From: an uncultured Planctomycetota bacterium
GTDB taxonomy: Bacteria > Planctomycetota > Phycisphaerae > UBA1845 > Fen-1342
NCBI GenBank assembly: GCA_900696535.1
Contig: CAADGM010000110.1
Location: forward strand, 1 to 44,104
DNA: 44,104 nt
Direction: 5' to 3'
Part shown: positions 23,745 through 32,988 of the stretch, piece after piece
How positions within the stretch are numbered: the stretch's first letter is position 1
Layout of the letters: each line of letters opens with the position of its first letter
Notes under the pieces: generated by a model
What the model was told of the DNA's origin: nothing
The model's database searches: none
Seen by the model: the letters and a program-made list of their open reading frames with translations, nothing else
Position numbers and translations under genes: made by a program

Positions 23745-24425
23745 TCAGCCTCGGGTCGGGGCGTCGCCGCCTCGGGCCTGGTGGCGCACGATCTTGCCGG
23801 TGGCGAGATAGATGACGTCCTCGGCGATGTTGGTGGCGTGGTCGGCGATGCGCTCGAGGTTCTTGGCCACGGAGAGCAGGTCGAGGTACGCGGCCATGTT
23901 GGCGGCCGTGCGCTCGGGGTGGGCGACGACGTCGCGGATGATCTGGCCGTAGAGGGCGTCGATGGCGTTGTCCTGCGTGGCGACCGAGCGGGCCAGGGCG
24001 GCGTCGTCCTGGGCGTAGGCCTGGACCGCGTCGCGCAGCGCCTGGCGTACGACGGGGCAGAGCTGTTTGAGCTCGGCACTCTCGCGGGCCACAAGCTGGA
24101 GCTGGCCGTGGCGGGCGCGCTCGGCGACGTTGACGGCGCAGTCCGCGACGCGCTCGAGGTTGTTGTTGACCTTCAGGATGGTGCAGAGCAGCCGCAGGTC
24201 CACGCCCACAGGCTGATAGAGTGCCAGCAGCCGAATGACCTCGCTCTCGACCTCGACCTCGGCCTGGTCGACCTCGTGGTCGCGGCGGATCACGCGGAGC
24301 GCGAGGGCCTCGCTGGCATCGAAGATGGTTTCGCACGCCTCGGCCAGGATGTCCTCGACCTGGGCGGCCATGCGGAGTGATCGGCGGGTGAGCTCTTCGA
24401 GGAGAGAGACGAAATGGGCGGTCAT
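23745..24425 (-). CDS. phoU: Phosphate signalling complex protein PhoU
   Basis: 226 residues, normal for PhoU: two similar three-helix bundles, each with an E/D-rich metal-binding helix (EACETIFDASEALALRVI and the second-half LERIADHATNIAEDVIYL). The repeated NNLERVADCAVNVAE and KNLERIADHATNIAE motifs are diagnostic. It links the PstSCAB transporter to the phosphate-sensing histidine kinase. The ATG at 24425 has SD AAAGGA. It lies 151 bp downstream of pstB on the same strand and probably belongs to the pst operon, though the spacer contains a strong palindrome. Confidence 0.95.
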   Translation of the reverse strand: MTAHFVSLLEELTRRSLRMAAQVEDILAEACETIFDASEALALRVIRRDHEVDQAEVEVESEVIRLLALYQPVGVDLRLLCTILKVNNNLERVADCAVNVAERARHGQLQLVARESAELKQLCPVVRQALRDAVQAYAQDDAALARSVATQDNAIDALYGQIIRDVVAHPERTAANMAAYLDLLSVAKNLERIADHATNIAEDVIYLATGKIVRHQARGGDAPTRG

Positions 24426-24501
24426 CGGCGAGTCCTTTCGCGGGGCGGTATCTTAACACGGGGGCGGCGGCGGCGGCTGGACACGGAGCGTCTGGCGCCG
24501 C

Positions 24502-24538
24502 AACCCTCCCTTTCCCCTCCCTGGGAGGGAGGGGGGTT
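24502..24538. repeat. Pyrimidine/purine imperfect palindrome between pstB and phoU
   Basis: AACCCTCCC is followed by CCCCTCCCTGGGAGGGAGGG and GGGTT. It is similar to the palindromes at 21672 and 23586. It could terminate or attenuate readthrough from pstB to phoU. Confidence 0.5.
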
Positions 24539-24576
24539 CCGTTTCGCTCCCCGCGATACGCGGTGGGAAGCGGGGA

Positions 24577-25377
24577 TCAGCCAAAGCGGCCAGTGATGTA
24601 GTCCTGCGTGCGCTTCTGGACGGGGTTGGTGAAGATCTGCCCGGTTTCGCCGACCTCGATGAGCTCGCCCACGTAGAGGAAGACGGCCACGTCGGAGACG
24701 CGGGCGGCCTGCTGCATGTTGTGCGTGACGATGACAATGGTGTACTCGCCGCGGAGGTCGGCGATGAGCTGCTCGATGCGGTCGGTGGCCATGGGGTCGA
24801 GGGCGGAGGTGGGCTCGTCCATGAGCAGCAGTTCGGGCTCGACGGCCAGGGCCCGGGCGATGCAGAGGCGCTGCTGCTGACCGCCGGAGAGCCGCAGGGC
24901 GTTCTCCTTGAGCCGGTCCTTGACCTCGTCCCAGAGGGCGGCGTGGCGGAGGCTGCGTTCGACGACGGCGTCGAGTTCGGCGCGGCTGCGCACGCCGTGG
25001 ATGCGCGGGCCGTAGGCGACGTTATCGAATACGGACTTGGGGAAGGGGTTGGGCTTCTGGAAGACCATGCCGACGCGGCGTCGCAGGGCGGTAACGTCGA
25101 CCTGGGGGCCGTAGATGTCTTGGCCGTCGAGGAGCATCTGGCCCGCGGTGCGGCAGTTGGGGATGAGGTCGTTCATGCGGTTGATGGCCCGCAGCAGCGT
25201 GCTCTTGCCGCAGCCGGAGGGGCCGATGAGTGCGGTCACTTTGCCGCGTGGGATTGCGAAGGTGACGGACTTGACAGCCTCGTTGGCGCCGTAGAGGACG
25301 GAGAAGCGCTCCGTGGCGACGTGCCGGTCATCGGCACGCGCGGCGGAGGCCACTTGCTCGGCGGTCTCGCAGGCCAT
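24577..25377 (-). CDS. pstB: Phosphate ABC transporter ATP-binding protein PstB
   Basis: 266 residues from ATG 25377. The ABC ATPase motifs are all present: Walker [11 protein letters not shown]-loop [12 protein letters not shown] (PstB-typical), signature LSGGQQQR, Walker [14 protein letters not shown] and switch His in VTHNMQQA. It powers phosphate import with PstC/PstA. The start was chosen because the family domain begins at about residue 20 and the codon lies 4 bp after the pstA stop; the same frame is open further upstream only inside pstA. Confidence 0.96.
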   Translation of the reverse strand: MACETAEQVASAARADDRHVATERFSVLYGANEAVKSVTFAIPRGKVTALIGPSGCGKSTLLRAINRMNDLIPNCRTAGQMLLDGQDIYGPQVDVTALRRRVGMVFQKPNPFPKSVFDNVAYGPRIHGVRSRAELDAVVERSLRHAALWDEVKDRLKENALRLSGGQQQRLCIARALAVEPELLLMDEPTSALDPMATDRIEQLIADLRGEYTIVIVTHNMQQAARVSDVAVFLYVGELIEVGETGQIFTNPVQKRTQDYITGRFG

Positions 25378-25381
25378 GCGC

Positions 25382-26731
25382 TTATCCGGTGAGGCGTCGG
25401 CTGACGCGCGCCCGCAGGAAGATGGCGGCGCAGTTGAGCAGGAGGACGAGCGCGACGAGCGTAAGGACCATCCCGTACTGGACATGGCGGATCTCGGCGG
25501 CGGCTTCGTGCTCGGTGCACAGGTTGTAGATGTTCCAGGGTAGCGCGGGGGTGGCATGGTTAAGGGTCTCCCAGACCTGGAGCGGCTGCCCGACGCTGAC
25601 GGCGGCGGTGAAGATAATCGGGGCGGTCTCGCCGGCCGCCCGGCCCATGCTGATGACGATGCCGGTGAGGATGCCGGGGAGCGCCGCGGGGAGGACGACG
25701 TTGAGGACGGTGTGCCAGCGCGAGGCCCCAAGGCTGAGCGAGGCCTCCTTGAACGTGTGCGGGACGGCGCGGATGGCTTCCTCCGCGGCGCGGATGATCA
25801 CGGGAAGAATGAGGAGGGCGAGTGTGAGCGCGCCGGCCAGGACGCTGCGCTGCCCGCCGTTAAGCTGCAGCGTGTTAAGGAAGAAGGCCAGTCCGAAGAG
25901 GCCAAACACGATGCTGGGCACGCCGGCGAGGGTGCTGATGCAACTGCGGATGAAGCCGACGACGGCGTTCTCGCGGGCGTACTCGACGAGGTAGATGGCG
26001 GACAGGACACCGATCGGGACGGCGAAGAGGACGGCGCCGAGCGTCAGGTAGAGCGTGCCGAGCACCTCGGCCCAGATGCCGCCGAAGACGTGCACGTCCA
26101 CGGACTTGTCGGTGAGGAAGCTCGGGTAGAAGGTCCAGCGCGGGCGGAGCATGGCCACGAGGTCGCGCGCGAGGACGTCGAAGACGGGTTCGAGTTGGGT
26201 GCCTCGGAACTGGTCAACGCGGGGCACGAGCACCGGACGGGCCATTTGTGAGGGGTCGGACTGGACCCACTCGGTGGTGTAGAGCACGTGCTCGAGCTTC
26301 ACCTTGGCGCGGTCCCAGCGCGTCTGCCCGTACTGCAAGCGGGGCAGCATCGGGGTTGGCTCGTCCGGCAGCGGACCGAGCAGCTCGCGCAGTGCTGCTT
26401 TGAGTTCATTCAAGGGCTCGCGGCGGGCCCGGCGCTCTGCGGGGGAGAGCCCGGACAACTCGGCCTCGTAGCGTGCCAGGGCGTCGAACACGGGCTGGCG
26501 AGCCGCCCGGGCTTGCTCCAGCTCAGCCGCGAGGCCGGCCTGGTCGCCGCGGGCGAAGTTTTCCAGGAGCATGCGGCGGAACTCGACGGTGCCGCGGAAG
26601 CAGTAGGCGCCGACGCCGCCGACGACGATGGGCAGGAGCAGGATGAGCAGGGCCGCGGCGACGAGGAGCGTGGAGAAGACTCCGAGGCTGGTGAAGGCGC
26701 GGTCGGCGATCTTGCGGGTGGCGAGATGCAT
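25382..26731 (-). CDS. pstA: Phosphate ABC transporter permease PstA with large periplasmic insert
   Basis: 449 residues from ATG 26731, seven bases after the pstC stop; an alternative GTG at 26761 would overlap pstC. The first TM (about 13-45) is followed by an insert of about 170 residues (46-218; [40 protein letters not shown]) before the five-helix permease core. Typical features are [20 protein letters not shown] (EAA loop) and [14 protein letters not shown]. Standard PstA proteins are about 280-300 residues long. The extended loop resembles long PstA variants known in other bacteria; its role is unknown. Confidence 0.93.
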   Translation of the reverse strand: MHLATRKIADRAFTSLGVFSTLLVAAALLILLLPIVVGGVGAYCFRGTVEFRRMLLENFARGDQAGLAAELEQARAARQPVFDALARYEAELSGLSPAERRARREPLNELKAALRELLGPLPDEPTPMLPRLQYGQTRWDRAKVKLEHVLYTTEWVQSDPSQMARPVLVPRVDQFRGTQLEPVFDVLARDLVAMLRPRWTFYPSFLTDKSVDVHVFGGIWAEVLGTLYLTLGAVLFAVPIGVLSAIYLVEYARENAVVGFIRSCISTLAGVPSIVFGLFGLAFFLNTLQLNGGQRSVLAGALTLALLILPVIIRAAEEAIRAVPHTFKEASLSLGASRWHTVLNVVLPAALPGILTGIVISMGRAAGETAPIIFTAAVSVGQPLQVWETLNHATPALPWNIYNLCTEHEAAAEIRHVQYGMVLTLVALVLLLNCAAIFLRARVSRRLTG

Positions 26732-26738
26732 GCGCGGC

Positions 26739-27914
26739 TCACCGGAGCTTTCGGGCGGCACGCCGGACGAGGCGCTCGCTGACGAGGTTCGCGACGAATG
26801 AGATCAAGAGGAGAGAGAGGGCCAGGGCCCAGAGGACGTGGTAGCGTGCTGAGCCGGTGACGTGGTCGGCTTCGCCCATGTCGCCGGCGATTGTGGCCGT
26901 GAGGGTTCGGACCGGTGCGAGAAAGTTGTACCACGGCTCGGGGATCTGGGCGGCGTTTCCGGAGGCCATCCAGACGACCATCGTCTCGCCGATCGCGCGC
27001 ATGACGCCGAGGATGACGGCGGCGGCGATGCCGCTGGACGCGGCTGGCAGGACGACACGGATGAGCGTTTCGGCGCGGGTGGAGCCGAGGGCGTAGGCGC
27101 CCTCGCGCAGCTCGCGGCCGACCGCCTGGAGGGCGTCTTCCGAGACGCTGATAACGGTCGGGAGGGCCATGATGCCGAGGATGAGGGAGACGTTGAGGGC
27201 GTTGGCTCCGGCGGGGACCTTCAGCTCCAGGAAGCCTTGGCCGGTCGCGAAGACCCAGTACGCGAGCGGCAGCAGAGCGAGCACGGCGAGCGCGCGGCCC
27301 AGGCCACGGCGTCGTGGCGCAAACCGAGCCGAGAGGTAGTCCGAGGTCACGAGGATGAACAGGACGCTGAGCGGCCCCGCGACGGCCCACCACGCGATCG
27401 CGATGAGCAGTCCGCCGCGCTCCTGGAGCAGCGGCGCGAGCACGACAAGCGCGAAGAACCCGAAGGCGACGGAGGGGATGGCGGCGAGAACCTCGATGAT
27501 CGGCTTGACGATCTGCCGCAGCGAGAACGGGAGAATGTCACTGAGGCAGATCGCGCCGAGTACGCCGAGCGGGACGGCAAAGAGTGCGGCGCCGAGCGTC
27601 ACGAGTCCCGAGCCAACGAAGATGGCCAGGGCTCCGAATACAGGGGGGTCGGCGGCGGGCCGCCAGGTTGTCGAGGTGAAAAACTCGGTGAAGCCCTGCA
27701 GCCTGAAGAACGGCAGCGCGTCCCGGGCGATGAACACGAAGATGAAGAGCACGGCCAGCACCGAGCTGGCCGCGACAAGGAACAGCAGCGCGTGTCCGAC
27801 CCAGTCGAGCGCCCGGCGGCGCGTGACGGCCGTCGCGCTGAGCAGCAGCGCGCGCTGCGGGCGTTGCCGGCGCAGACGGGTCGAGAATGCCGTCTCGGCA
27901 GCGAGCCGCGTCAC
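26739..27914 (-). CDS. pstC: Phosphate ABC transporter permease PstC
   Basis: 391 residues starting at GTG 27914, which overlaps the pstS stop as GTGA (27911-27914). A cytoplasmic N-terminal segment is followed by six or more TM helices. Family motifs include LPFSLRQIVKPIIEVLAAIP, PSVAFGFFALVVLAP and GSTRAETLIRVVLPAASSGI (EAA loop), and MRAIGETMVVWMASGNA near the end. It forms the membrane channel with PstA. The ORF is open far upstream, but only within pstS in another frame, so the GTG is preferred. Confidence 0.94.
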   Translation of the reverse strand: MTRLAAETAFSTRLRRQRPQRALLLSATAVTRRRALDWVGHALLFLVAASSVLAVLFIFVFIARDALPFFRLQGFTEFFTSTTWRPAADPPVFGALAIFVGSGLVTLGAALFAVPLGVLGAICLSDILPFSLRQIVKPIIEVLAAIPSVAFGFFALVVLAPLLQERGGLLIAIAWWAVAGPLSVLFILVTSDYLSARFAPRRRGLGRALAVLALLPLAYWVFATGQGFLELKVPAGANALNVSLILGIMALPTVISVSEDALQAVGRELREGAYALGSTRAETLIRVVLPAASSGIAAAVILGVMRAIGETMVVWMASGNAAQIPEPWYNFLAPVRTLTATIAGDMGEADHVTGSARYHVLWALALSLLLISFVANLVSERLVRRAARKLR

Positions 27915-28807
27915 TGGCGGTGGGCCTCCCCGCTTGGCGACGTGTAGCGCGTGATGGGGACGAAGCCCAGCTCCTCGATGAGGGACTGGCCCTCGGGCGT
28001 GAGCTGCAACGTGACGAACTCGTGGACGGGCGATCCCAGCGCGGGGTACCCGTTGGTCACGAAGAAGAGCGGGCGGGCAATGGGGTAGCGGCCAGCGACG
28101 ATGTTCTCCGGAGACGGGTCGACGCCGGCGATTCTGAGCGCCTTCAGGTCGCGTCCGAGGAAGCCCAGGCCAACGTACCCGATGGCCCCGGGGGTAGAGG
28201 CGACGCGCTGGCGCTCGCCGCCATTGCTGCCGACCTTCTCGGTGTCGGCGCTCATCTGGGCCTCGCCCATGACGAGTTCGTGGAGCGAGCGATAGGTGCC
28301 GGAGTTCGTGTCTCGACTGATGCGGACGATCTTGGCATTTGGGCCGCCGAGCTGGTTCCAATTGTCGAACTTGCCGGCGTAGATGTCGCGCACCTGCTCG
28401 ACGGTGAGGTTGGTCAGGGGATTGGAGGGGTGAACGACGACGGCGATGCCGTCGATGGCGACGACGTGCGGGAAGGGCGTGGCGCCCTTGTCGACGGCCG
28501 CCTTGTATTCGGCGGGCGTCATGAAACGGGACAGCGTGGCCACGTCGCAGCTTCCGTTAATGAGCGCCTTGACGCCATTGCCGCTGCCGGACTCCGCGAC
28601 GGTGACGGCCAGGTCGGGGCGGAGCTTACGGAAGTGCTCGGCGAAGGCCTTGGCGATGGGGCCGACGGTCGTGGAGCCGTCGACCACAATGCGGGACGCA
28701 TCGGTGCGATTGGCGGCCGGCTGGGCGAAGCCGAGCAGGGCGAACGCGGTGATCAGGAGCGGGGCGACGAGGAGGAAGCCCGGGTGGGTTCGGTACTTAG
28801 CTCTCAT
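27911..28807 (-). CDS. pstS: Phosphate-binding protein PstS
   Basis: 298 residues from ATG 28807 (SD GGGAG). The signal sequence is FLLVAPLLITAFALLGFA; the mature protein has the PstS hallmarks IVVDGSTTVGPIAKAFAEHF, ESGSGNGVKALINGSCDVAT, ISRDTNSGTYRSLHELV and TPGAIGYVGLGFLG, which line the phosphate site. It is the first gene of pstS-C-A-B. A GTG at 28822 is a less likely start. Confidence 0.95.
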   Translation of the reverse strand: MRAKYRTHPGFLLVAPLLITAFALLGFAQPAANRTDASRIVVDGSTTVGPIAKAFAEHFRKLRPDLAVTVAESGSGNGVKALINGSCDVATLSRFMTPAEYKAAVDKGATPFPHVVAIDGIAVVVHPSNPLTNLTVEQVRDIYAGKFDNWNQLGGPNAKIVRISRDTNSGTYRSLHELVMGEAQMSADTEKVGSNGGERQRVASTPGAIGYVGLGFLGRDLKALRIAGVDPSPENIVAGRYPIARPLFFVTNGYPALGSPVHEFVTLQLTPEGQSLIEELGFVPITRYTSPSGEAHRQ

Positions 28808-28906
28808 GGGCGGATCTCCCACGCCTCCGGCGGCTCAGGTCCGGGCCGGCCGACTGGCCGGTCCGCGACGAGCGCGGATCGCGGCAACAGTCGGTATCAG
28901 GACCGG

Positions 28907-28925
28907 ATGTTAAGAATTGATTAAC
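28907..28925 (-). promoter_or_regulatory. Pho-box-like element upstream of pstS
   Basis: On the minus strand GTTAATC-AATTC-TTAACA contains two TTAAYM half-sites with an 11-bp period, the arrangement bound by PhoB/PhoP response regulators; it can also be read as a palindrome GTTAA-N7-TTAAC. It is about 100 bp before the pstS start in a locally AT-rich stretch. Confidence 0.4.
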
Positions 28926-29093
28926 GCCGGCCCTGGAAGAGGGGGGTGTGCAAGAGGTGACAGAAGGGCGCAGAACGGTGGGCAGGTCCAGCGGCCGATG
29001 TACCCGGCCTCGTGAAAATCTAGATTATCTCGAAATGCGCGGGTAGGGTTGTGCGGCCGGACCGGCATTTGGCCGGCCTGACGGGAGATCGCC

Positions 29094-30392
29094 GTGGCTG
29101 ACACCCGACCCCACCGCCTCTGGACCGCGATGAAGCGCCTGGGCTCCCTCCTGCCTGGCAATCGACGTCGACCCTCGACCGAACGTGTCGTACGGGCCTG
29201 GCGCGACGACAGCCTGAAGCTGTATCCGACGATCGGGTTGACGCCCTCGCGATTGCTGGCCCTGCTCCAGGCGGCGGACGGGGGTCAGCCCCAGGCCCAG
29301 TACGAGCTTGGCGCGGACATGCTTCAGCGCTGGCCGCGCCTGGCGGCGGTGGAAGCGACGCGGCGCCTGGCGCTGACGGGGATGGACTGGGAGATCGTGC
29401 CGGCGCAAGCGGAAGGTCGAGGTGTGCGCGAGCAGGCACGGGCCGAGCAGGGGGCGGATCTCTGTCGCCGCGCGCTGGGCCGCCAGGAACGACTTCGCGA
29501 GGCCCTGACGCACCTGGCCGGCGCATTGGCGCACGGGTTGGCGGTCTGTGAGTTGGTGTGGGAGCGCGGCGACCTGGTCGACATCGTGCCCGTGCCGCAC
29601 TCGCGGCTGGTCGGTGATCCGGTCGAGCCGTGGCGAGTCCGGGTGCGCACCGAGGAAGCGCCCGCGGGCGGGCCGGCGCTCGACGAGCAGCCGAGCAAGT
29701 GGGTTGTTCATCAGCCGCGGCCGGTGCCGGGGCGGCCTTTCGAGGGGGGGCTGTTGCGTGCGTCGGCGCTGCTGTTCCTGGCGCAGAACCTGAGCTTCAA
29801 GGACTGGCTGATTTTCTCGCAGGTGGCGGGGATGCCGATCCGCGTCGCGCAGTTCGACCCCGGCACGCCCGACGCCGACAAGCGCGAGCTGCTGCGGATG
29901 CTCGAGGCGTTGAACACGGACGCGGTGGCGGTGGTGGGGAAGAACGTGGACCTTCGCTTCATCGACGCGGCCAAGAGCGAGTCGCGGCCCTACGCCGCCC
30001 TCCAGGAGTACTGCAACACGGAGGTGACGATTCTCTGGCTGGGCCAGTCGCTGACGACGGACATCCGCAGCGGCGGGTCTCGCGCGGCGGCCGAGGTGCA
30101 CGACCGCGTTCGTGAGGACCTGCTGGCCGACGACATGGCCCAGGAGGCAGCGTCGATTCGACGGGGACTGCTGGCGCCGCTCGTGCGCAGCGCGCTGGGG
30201 CCCGACGCGCCGGTGCCACACTGCCGCCGGGCGCTGGTCCAGACGGTGGACACGCGGTCGCTGGCCGACACGCTGGCGGTGGCGGTGAACGAGCTGGGGT
30301 TGCCGGTCTCGCGGCCGTGGGTGCACGCATCGCTGGGGATCCCGGAGCCACGAACGGGCGAGCCGGTTCTCGCGGGGAGGGGCGGCCGATGA
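29094..30392 (+). CDS. Mu gp29-like phage portal protein (DUF935 family)
   Basis: 432 residues from GTG 29094 (SD GGGAG six bases upstream). Family features are LTPSRLLALLQAADGGQPQA, the LTGMDWEIVPA segment, AHGLAVCELVWERG, the FLAQNLSFKDWLIFSQVAGM block and TILWLGQSLTTDI. DUF935 proteins form the portal ring through which Mu-like phages package DNA. It is the first gene of a head cassette. A terminase gene (gp28) would be expected upstream, but pstS diverges there only about 290 bp away. The family is certain; assembly into a working portal is not shown. Confidence 0.92.
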   Translation: MADTRPHRLWTAMKRLGSLLPGNRRRPSTERVVRAWRDDSLKLYPTIGLTPSRLLALLQAADGGQPQAQYELGADMLQRWPRLAAVEATRRLALTGMDWEIVPAQAEGRGVREQARAEQGADLCRRALGRQERLREALTHLAGALAHGLAVCELVWERGDLVDIVPVPHSRLVGDPVEPWRVRVRTEEAPAGGPALDEQPSKWVVHQPRPVPGRPFEGGLLRASALLFLAQNLSFKDWLIFSQVAGMPIRVAQFDPGTPDADKRELLRMLEALNTDAVAVVGKNVDLRFIDAAKSESRPYAALQEYCNTEVTILWLGQSLTTDIRSGGSRAAAEVHDRVREDLLADDMAQEAASIRRGLLAPLVRSALGPDAPVPHCRRALVQTVDTRSLADTLAVAVNELGLPVSRPWVHASLGIPEPRTGEPVLAGRGGR

Positions 30393-30940
30393 GCGCGCGG
30401 GCGAACTGCGTGCCGATGGCGGCCCCGTCGCCGGCGGACCGGGCAGCCGGCGGAGGCGGCGCGACGGCGGGGCCGCGGGTGGAGTTGACGGTGCGGCGTG
30501 CCGCGCCGAGCGACGAGGCGCCGTTGAGCTTCTTCTTCGACACGGTCCTGAGGAGGGACTACTTCGTGCGGCGGGGGCAGCTTGGTGAGCTGCTGCGCAG
30601 CGCGTACCACCAGGTCTGGGTCGCGGAGATCGACTGCATTCTGGTCGGCGTCGCGATCACGACGCGGAGCACGCGGCTGGTGAACGCCATTGTTCACCCC
30701 GCGTATCGGGGGCTGGGCATCGGGCAGGCCCTGGTCAACGCGAGCGGGGCCAGCGAAGTGCGGGCCAAGCTCGACATGAGCAGCGGCGATCCACGGGGCT
30801 TTTATGAGCGGCTTGGCTTCAAGGCGACAGGTGAGACCAATGAGAAAGGCAACATCGAACTCATGCGGCGAGCGGCGGAGCGGAACGGCGGCACGAGCCG
30901 CGCGAGCGGCGAGCCGCGCCGAGCACGGCGTCCCAAGTGA
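30389..30940 (+). CDS. GNAT-family N-acetyltransferase inside the head cassette
   Basis: 183 residues from ATG 30389, which overlaps the portal stop as ATGA. An Ala/Gly-rich N-terminus (1-30) precedes a GNAT fold: VWVAEIDCILVGVAI (beta4), IVHPAYRGLGIGQALVN (acetyl-CoA motif A, R/Q-x-x-G-x-G/A) and GDPRGFYERLGFKATGE (motif B). An acetyltransferase is not part of the Mu head set, so it may modify a capsid protein, host protein or small molecule. Tight coupling to the portal gene suggests joint function. The substrate is unknown. Confidence 0.9.
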   Translation: MSARANCVPMAAPSPADRAAGGGGATAGPRVELTVRRAAPSDEAPLSFFFDTVLRRDYFVRRGQLGELLRSAYHQVWVAEIDCILVGVAITTRSTRLVNAIVHPAYRGLGIGQALVNASGASEVRAKLDMSSGDPRGFYERLGFKATGETNEKGNIELMRRAAERNGGTSRASGEPRRARRPK

Positions 30941-30992
30941 GTGCACGAACCCAGTGCGACTCGGCGCGGTGCGGGCGCCGGTGGGGCCCTAC

Positions 30993-32045
30993 ATGCGGGC
31001 GCGAATCCTGGCCGGGCTGTGCGAGGCGGTCGAGATCGCGCGCGGCGACCTGGGTGGGCAGGTCGAACGGTTCCGTGAAGTGATCTGCGACCTGGCTGAG
31101 CGGGTCGACGCCGTCTTGCTGACTGCGCTCGGCGCCGACGGCAGTGAGGACCAGGCGCTCTCGTCGCGGTTGTGCGTCACCGCGCTGGGGCGCGAGTCCG
31201 GCGAGCCGGTCTGCGCTTTCCTGCTCATCCCTTTCGGCGAGGTCAAGGTCGACCGGCCCGTGTCCGGCGAGGGCTTCGTCTTCACCGAAGCGCACGCGCG
31301 GTCGGCCAAGGCGTGGTTCGACCGCATCGGCCGCAAGCTGGCGATCGACTACGAGCACCAGAGCTTCGATCAGCTCAACACGCGAAGCGACGGGCTGCGG
31401 CCGGCGGCCGGCTGGATCGGTGGACTCGAGGTGCGCAGCGACGGGCTATGGGCCACGGACGTCACGTGGACGCCGCGGGCGGCCGAGCTGCTGCGCAGCG
31501 GCGAGTACCGCTACTTCTCGCCGGTGATCTACTGGACCGACGAGGCCAGGACCGATGTGGCGGCGCTGGGGCCGGTCGCCCTGACGAACGATCCGGCGAT
31601 GCGCGGCGTGCCACCGCTGGCGGCGCGGTCGGCGGGCGAGGAGGCCGGCGCTCTCGACACGAGCGACCTGGCGGAGGGGCGAGGGCCGGTCGCGGTCCCC
31701 GTCGGGGCGGGCGAGTTGACCGCGCTGCGGCAAGAGCTGCTGCGGCGCGACGCCGATGCGTTCGTCGAGCGTGGGATGTCGGCCGGCAAGATCGTGGCGA
31801 GCACTCGGGAGGACTGGCGCGATGACTACCTGCGGGACGGCGCGGCAGCCGAGGCGCGGCTGGCCCGCGCGCCGGTGGTGTTGCCGCCCGGGCGGGCCGT
31901 GCGCCTGGATCCGCGCGGAGAGGTCGCACGACTGCAAGCCGTTGAGCAGCGTGGCGCCGGGCGGAACTTCGAAGCGGCGGACCTGGAGGCGTATGAGCGA
32001 GCCGCCGCAAGCGGGCGCGTGGCTGGACTTGGGGGCGGGCGATAG
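30993..32045 (+). CDS. Mu I-like phage head maturation protease/scaffold
   Basis: 350 residues from ATG 30993; the start is uncertain because the frame is open upstream and in-frame GTGs at 30954, 30969 and 30981 are possible. The core matches Mu gpI-type proteases: LCVTALGRESGEPVCAFLLI, FGEVKV, RKLAIDYEHQSF, AGWIGGLEVRSDGLWA and LLRSGEYRYFSPVIYW. Such proteins cleave the scaffold and capsid, and their C-terminal half acts as scaffold; here residues after about 225 are charged and helix-prone (QRGAGRNFEAADLEAYERAA). It is placed before the decoration and capsid genes, as in Mu-like heads. Confidence 0.87.
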   Translation: MRARILAGLCEAVEIARGDLGGQVERFREVICDLAERVDAVLLTALGADGSEDQALSSRLCVTALGRESGEPVCAFLLIPFGEVKVDRPVSGEGFVFTEAHARSAKAWFDRIGRKLAIDYEHQSFDQLNTRSDGLRPAAGWIGGLEVRSDGLWATDVTWTPRAAELLRSGEYRYFSPVIYWTDEARTDVAALGPVALTNDPAMRGVPPLAARSAGEEAGALDTSDLAEGRGPVAVPVGAGELTALRQELLRRDADAFVERGMSAGKIVASTREDWRDDYLRDGAAAEARLARAPVVLPPGRAVRLDPRGEVARLQAVEQRGAGRNFEAADLEAYERAAASGRVAGLGGGR

Positions 32046-32129
32046 TCGCGTAAGCGACGCGACGGGTGGGGCTGCCTCGAATCAGGCCCCGCGCGCACGA
32101 ACGGGCAATTGGACCACAGGAGGTGACAC

Positions 32130-32867
32130 ATGCCGTTGACGGCTGATCGCAACGTGAACTTCTACCCCACTGACGAGCTGATCGACCTTCCGGTCGATGC
32201 GAACGCCCGGATCTACAAGGGCGCGTTGGTCGGGCGGAACCGGGCGACCGGGTACTGCCGGCCGCTGGCCGCTGGTGACGCGTACGTCGGACTGGCCTAC
32301 GCCCAAGCCGACAACACGTTTCCCGGGAACCAGGCGGGCGGCATCCTGGCGCGGCTGCACCAGAGCGTGGACATCGTGCATGCGCTGGCCGGTGTCGGCA
32401 TCGGCGACATCGGCAAGGATGTGTACGGCAGCGGGGACGACACGCTGACGCTGGTGCCCACGGGGAACTCCCGGATCGGGCGGATCGTCGCGGTAGAGTC
32501 GGCGGGCGTGGCGCGGGTGCGCGTCCAGCCGGTGGCGTCGCTGTCGGGGGTGCACGAGAACGAGCCGATCACCGTGCTCAGCGACGCGACGCAGACGCTG
32601 ACGCTGGATCACATGAACCGCACGCTGCTGATGGCCAACACCGCGGCACGCACGCTGACGCTGCCGCCGGTCAGCACGGTACGCGCGGGCGGATGGTTTC
32701 GGATCGTCAAGACCAGCGCGGCGGCGTTCGCGATCGTCCTGGATGGCAATGCGGCCGAGACGGTGGACGGGGCGGCGACGTTCTCGGGGGTGGACTCGGT
32801 ATACGACACGGCGCTGCTGCTGTGCACAGGCACGGAGTGGATCATCCTGAGCCGCGACATCTCGTGA
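32130..32867 (+). CDS. Capsid decoration-like protein (DUF2190-like N-terminus) with extra C-terminal beta domain
   Basis: 245 residues; ATG 32130 follows AGGAGG. The first 110 residues resemble capsid cement proteins of the DUF2190 type (IYKGALVGRNRATGYCRPLA, YVGLAYAQADNTF). Residues 130-245 form a beta-rich domain (ITVLSDATQTLTLDHMNRTL, LTLPPVSTVRAGGWFRIVK) like those of phage-exposed surface modules. In Mu-like phages a decoration or head-fibre protein occupies this position between protease and major capsid gene. The assignment rests on partial similarity and gene order. Confidence 0.7.
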   Translation: MPLTADRNVNFYPTDELIDLPVDANARIYKGALVGRNRATGYCRPLAAGDAYVGLAYAQADNTFPGNQAGGILARLHQSVDIVHALAGVGIGDIGKDVYGSGDDTLTLVPTGNSRIGRIVAVESAGVARVRVQPVASLSGVHENEPITVLSDATQTLTLDHMNRTLLMANTAARTLTLPPVSTVRAGGWFRIVKTSAAAFAIVLDGNAAETVDGAATFSGVDSVYDTALLLCTGTEWIILSRDIS

Positions 32868-32988
32868 TGCTCGGGGCGCGGGTCGGCGGACCGAGCGGCC
32901 GCGGGCCACTCGCCGTGAACCAGGTGGTAGAGCGGGCAACTGCGATACGGGGCGGCGGCGCGAGCGCGCCACCAGCAAGGAGACGGTG

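Noticed and set aside
26732..26761. GTG 26761 as the start of pstA
   Set aside because: It would overlap pstC by 23 bp; ATG 26731 immediately follows the pstC stop and starts before the first TM helix.
32915..32960. tRNA-like stretch (GGTGGTAGAGCGGGCAACTG)
   Set aside because: Resembles a D-arm but no T-loop GTTCGA segment, acceptor pairing or CCA end can be fitted.
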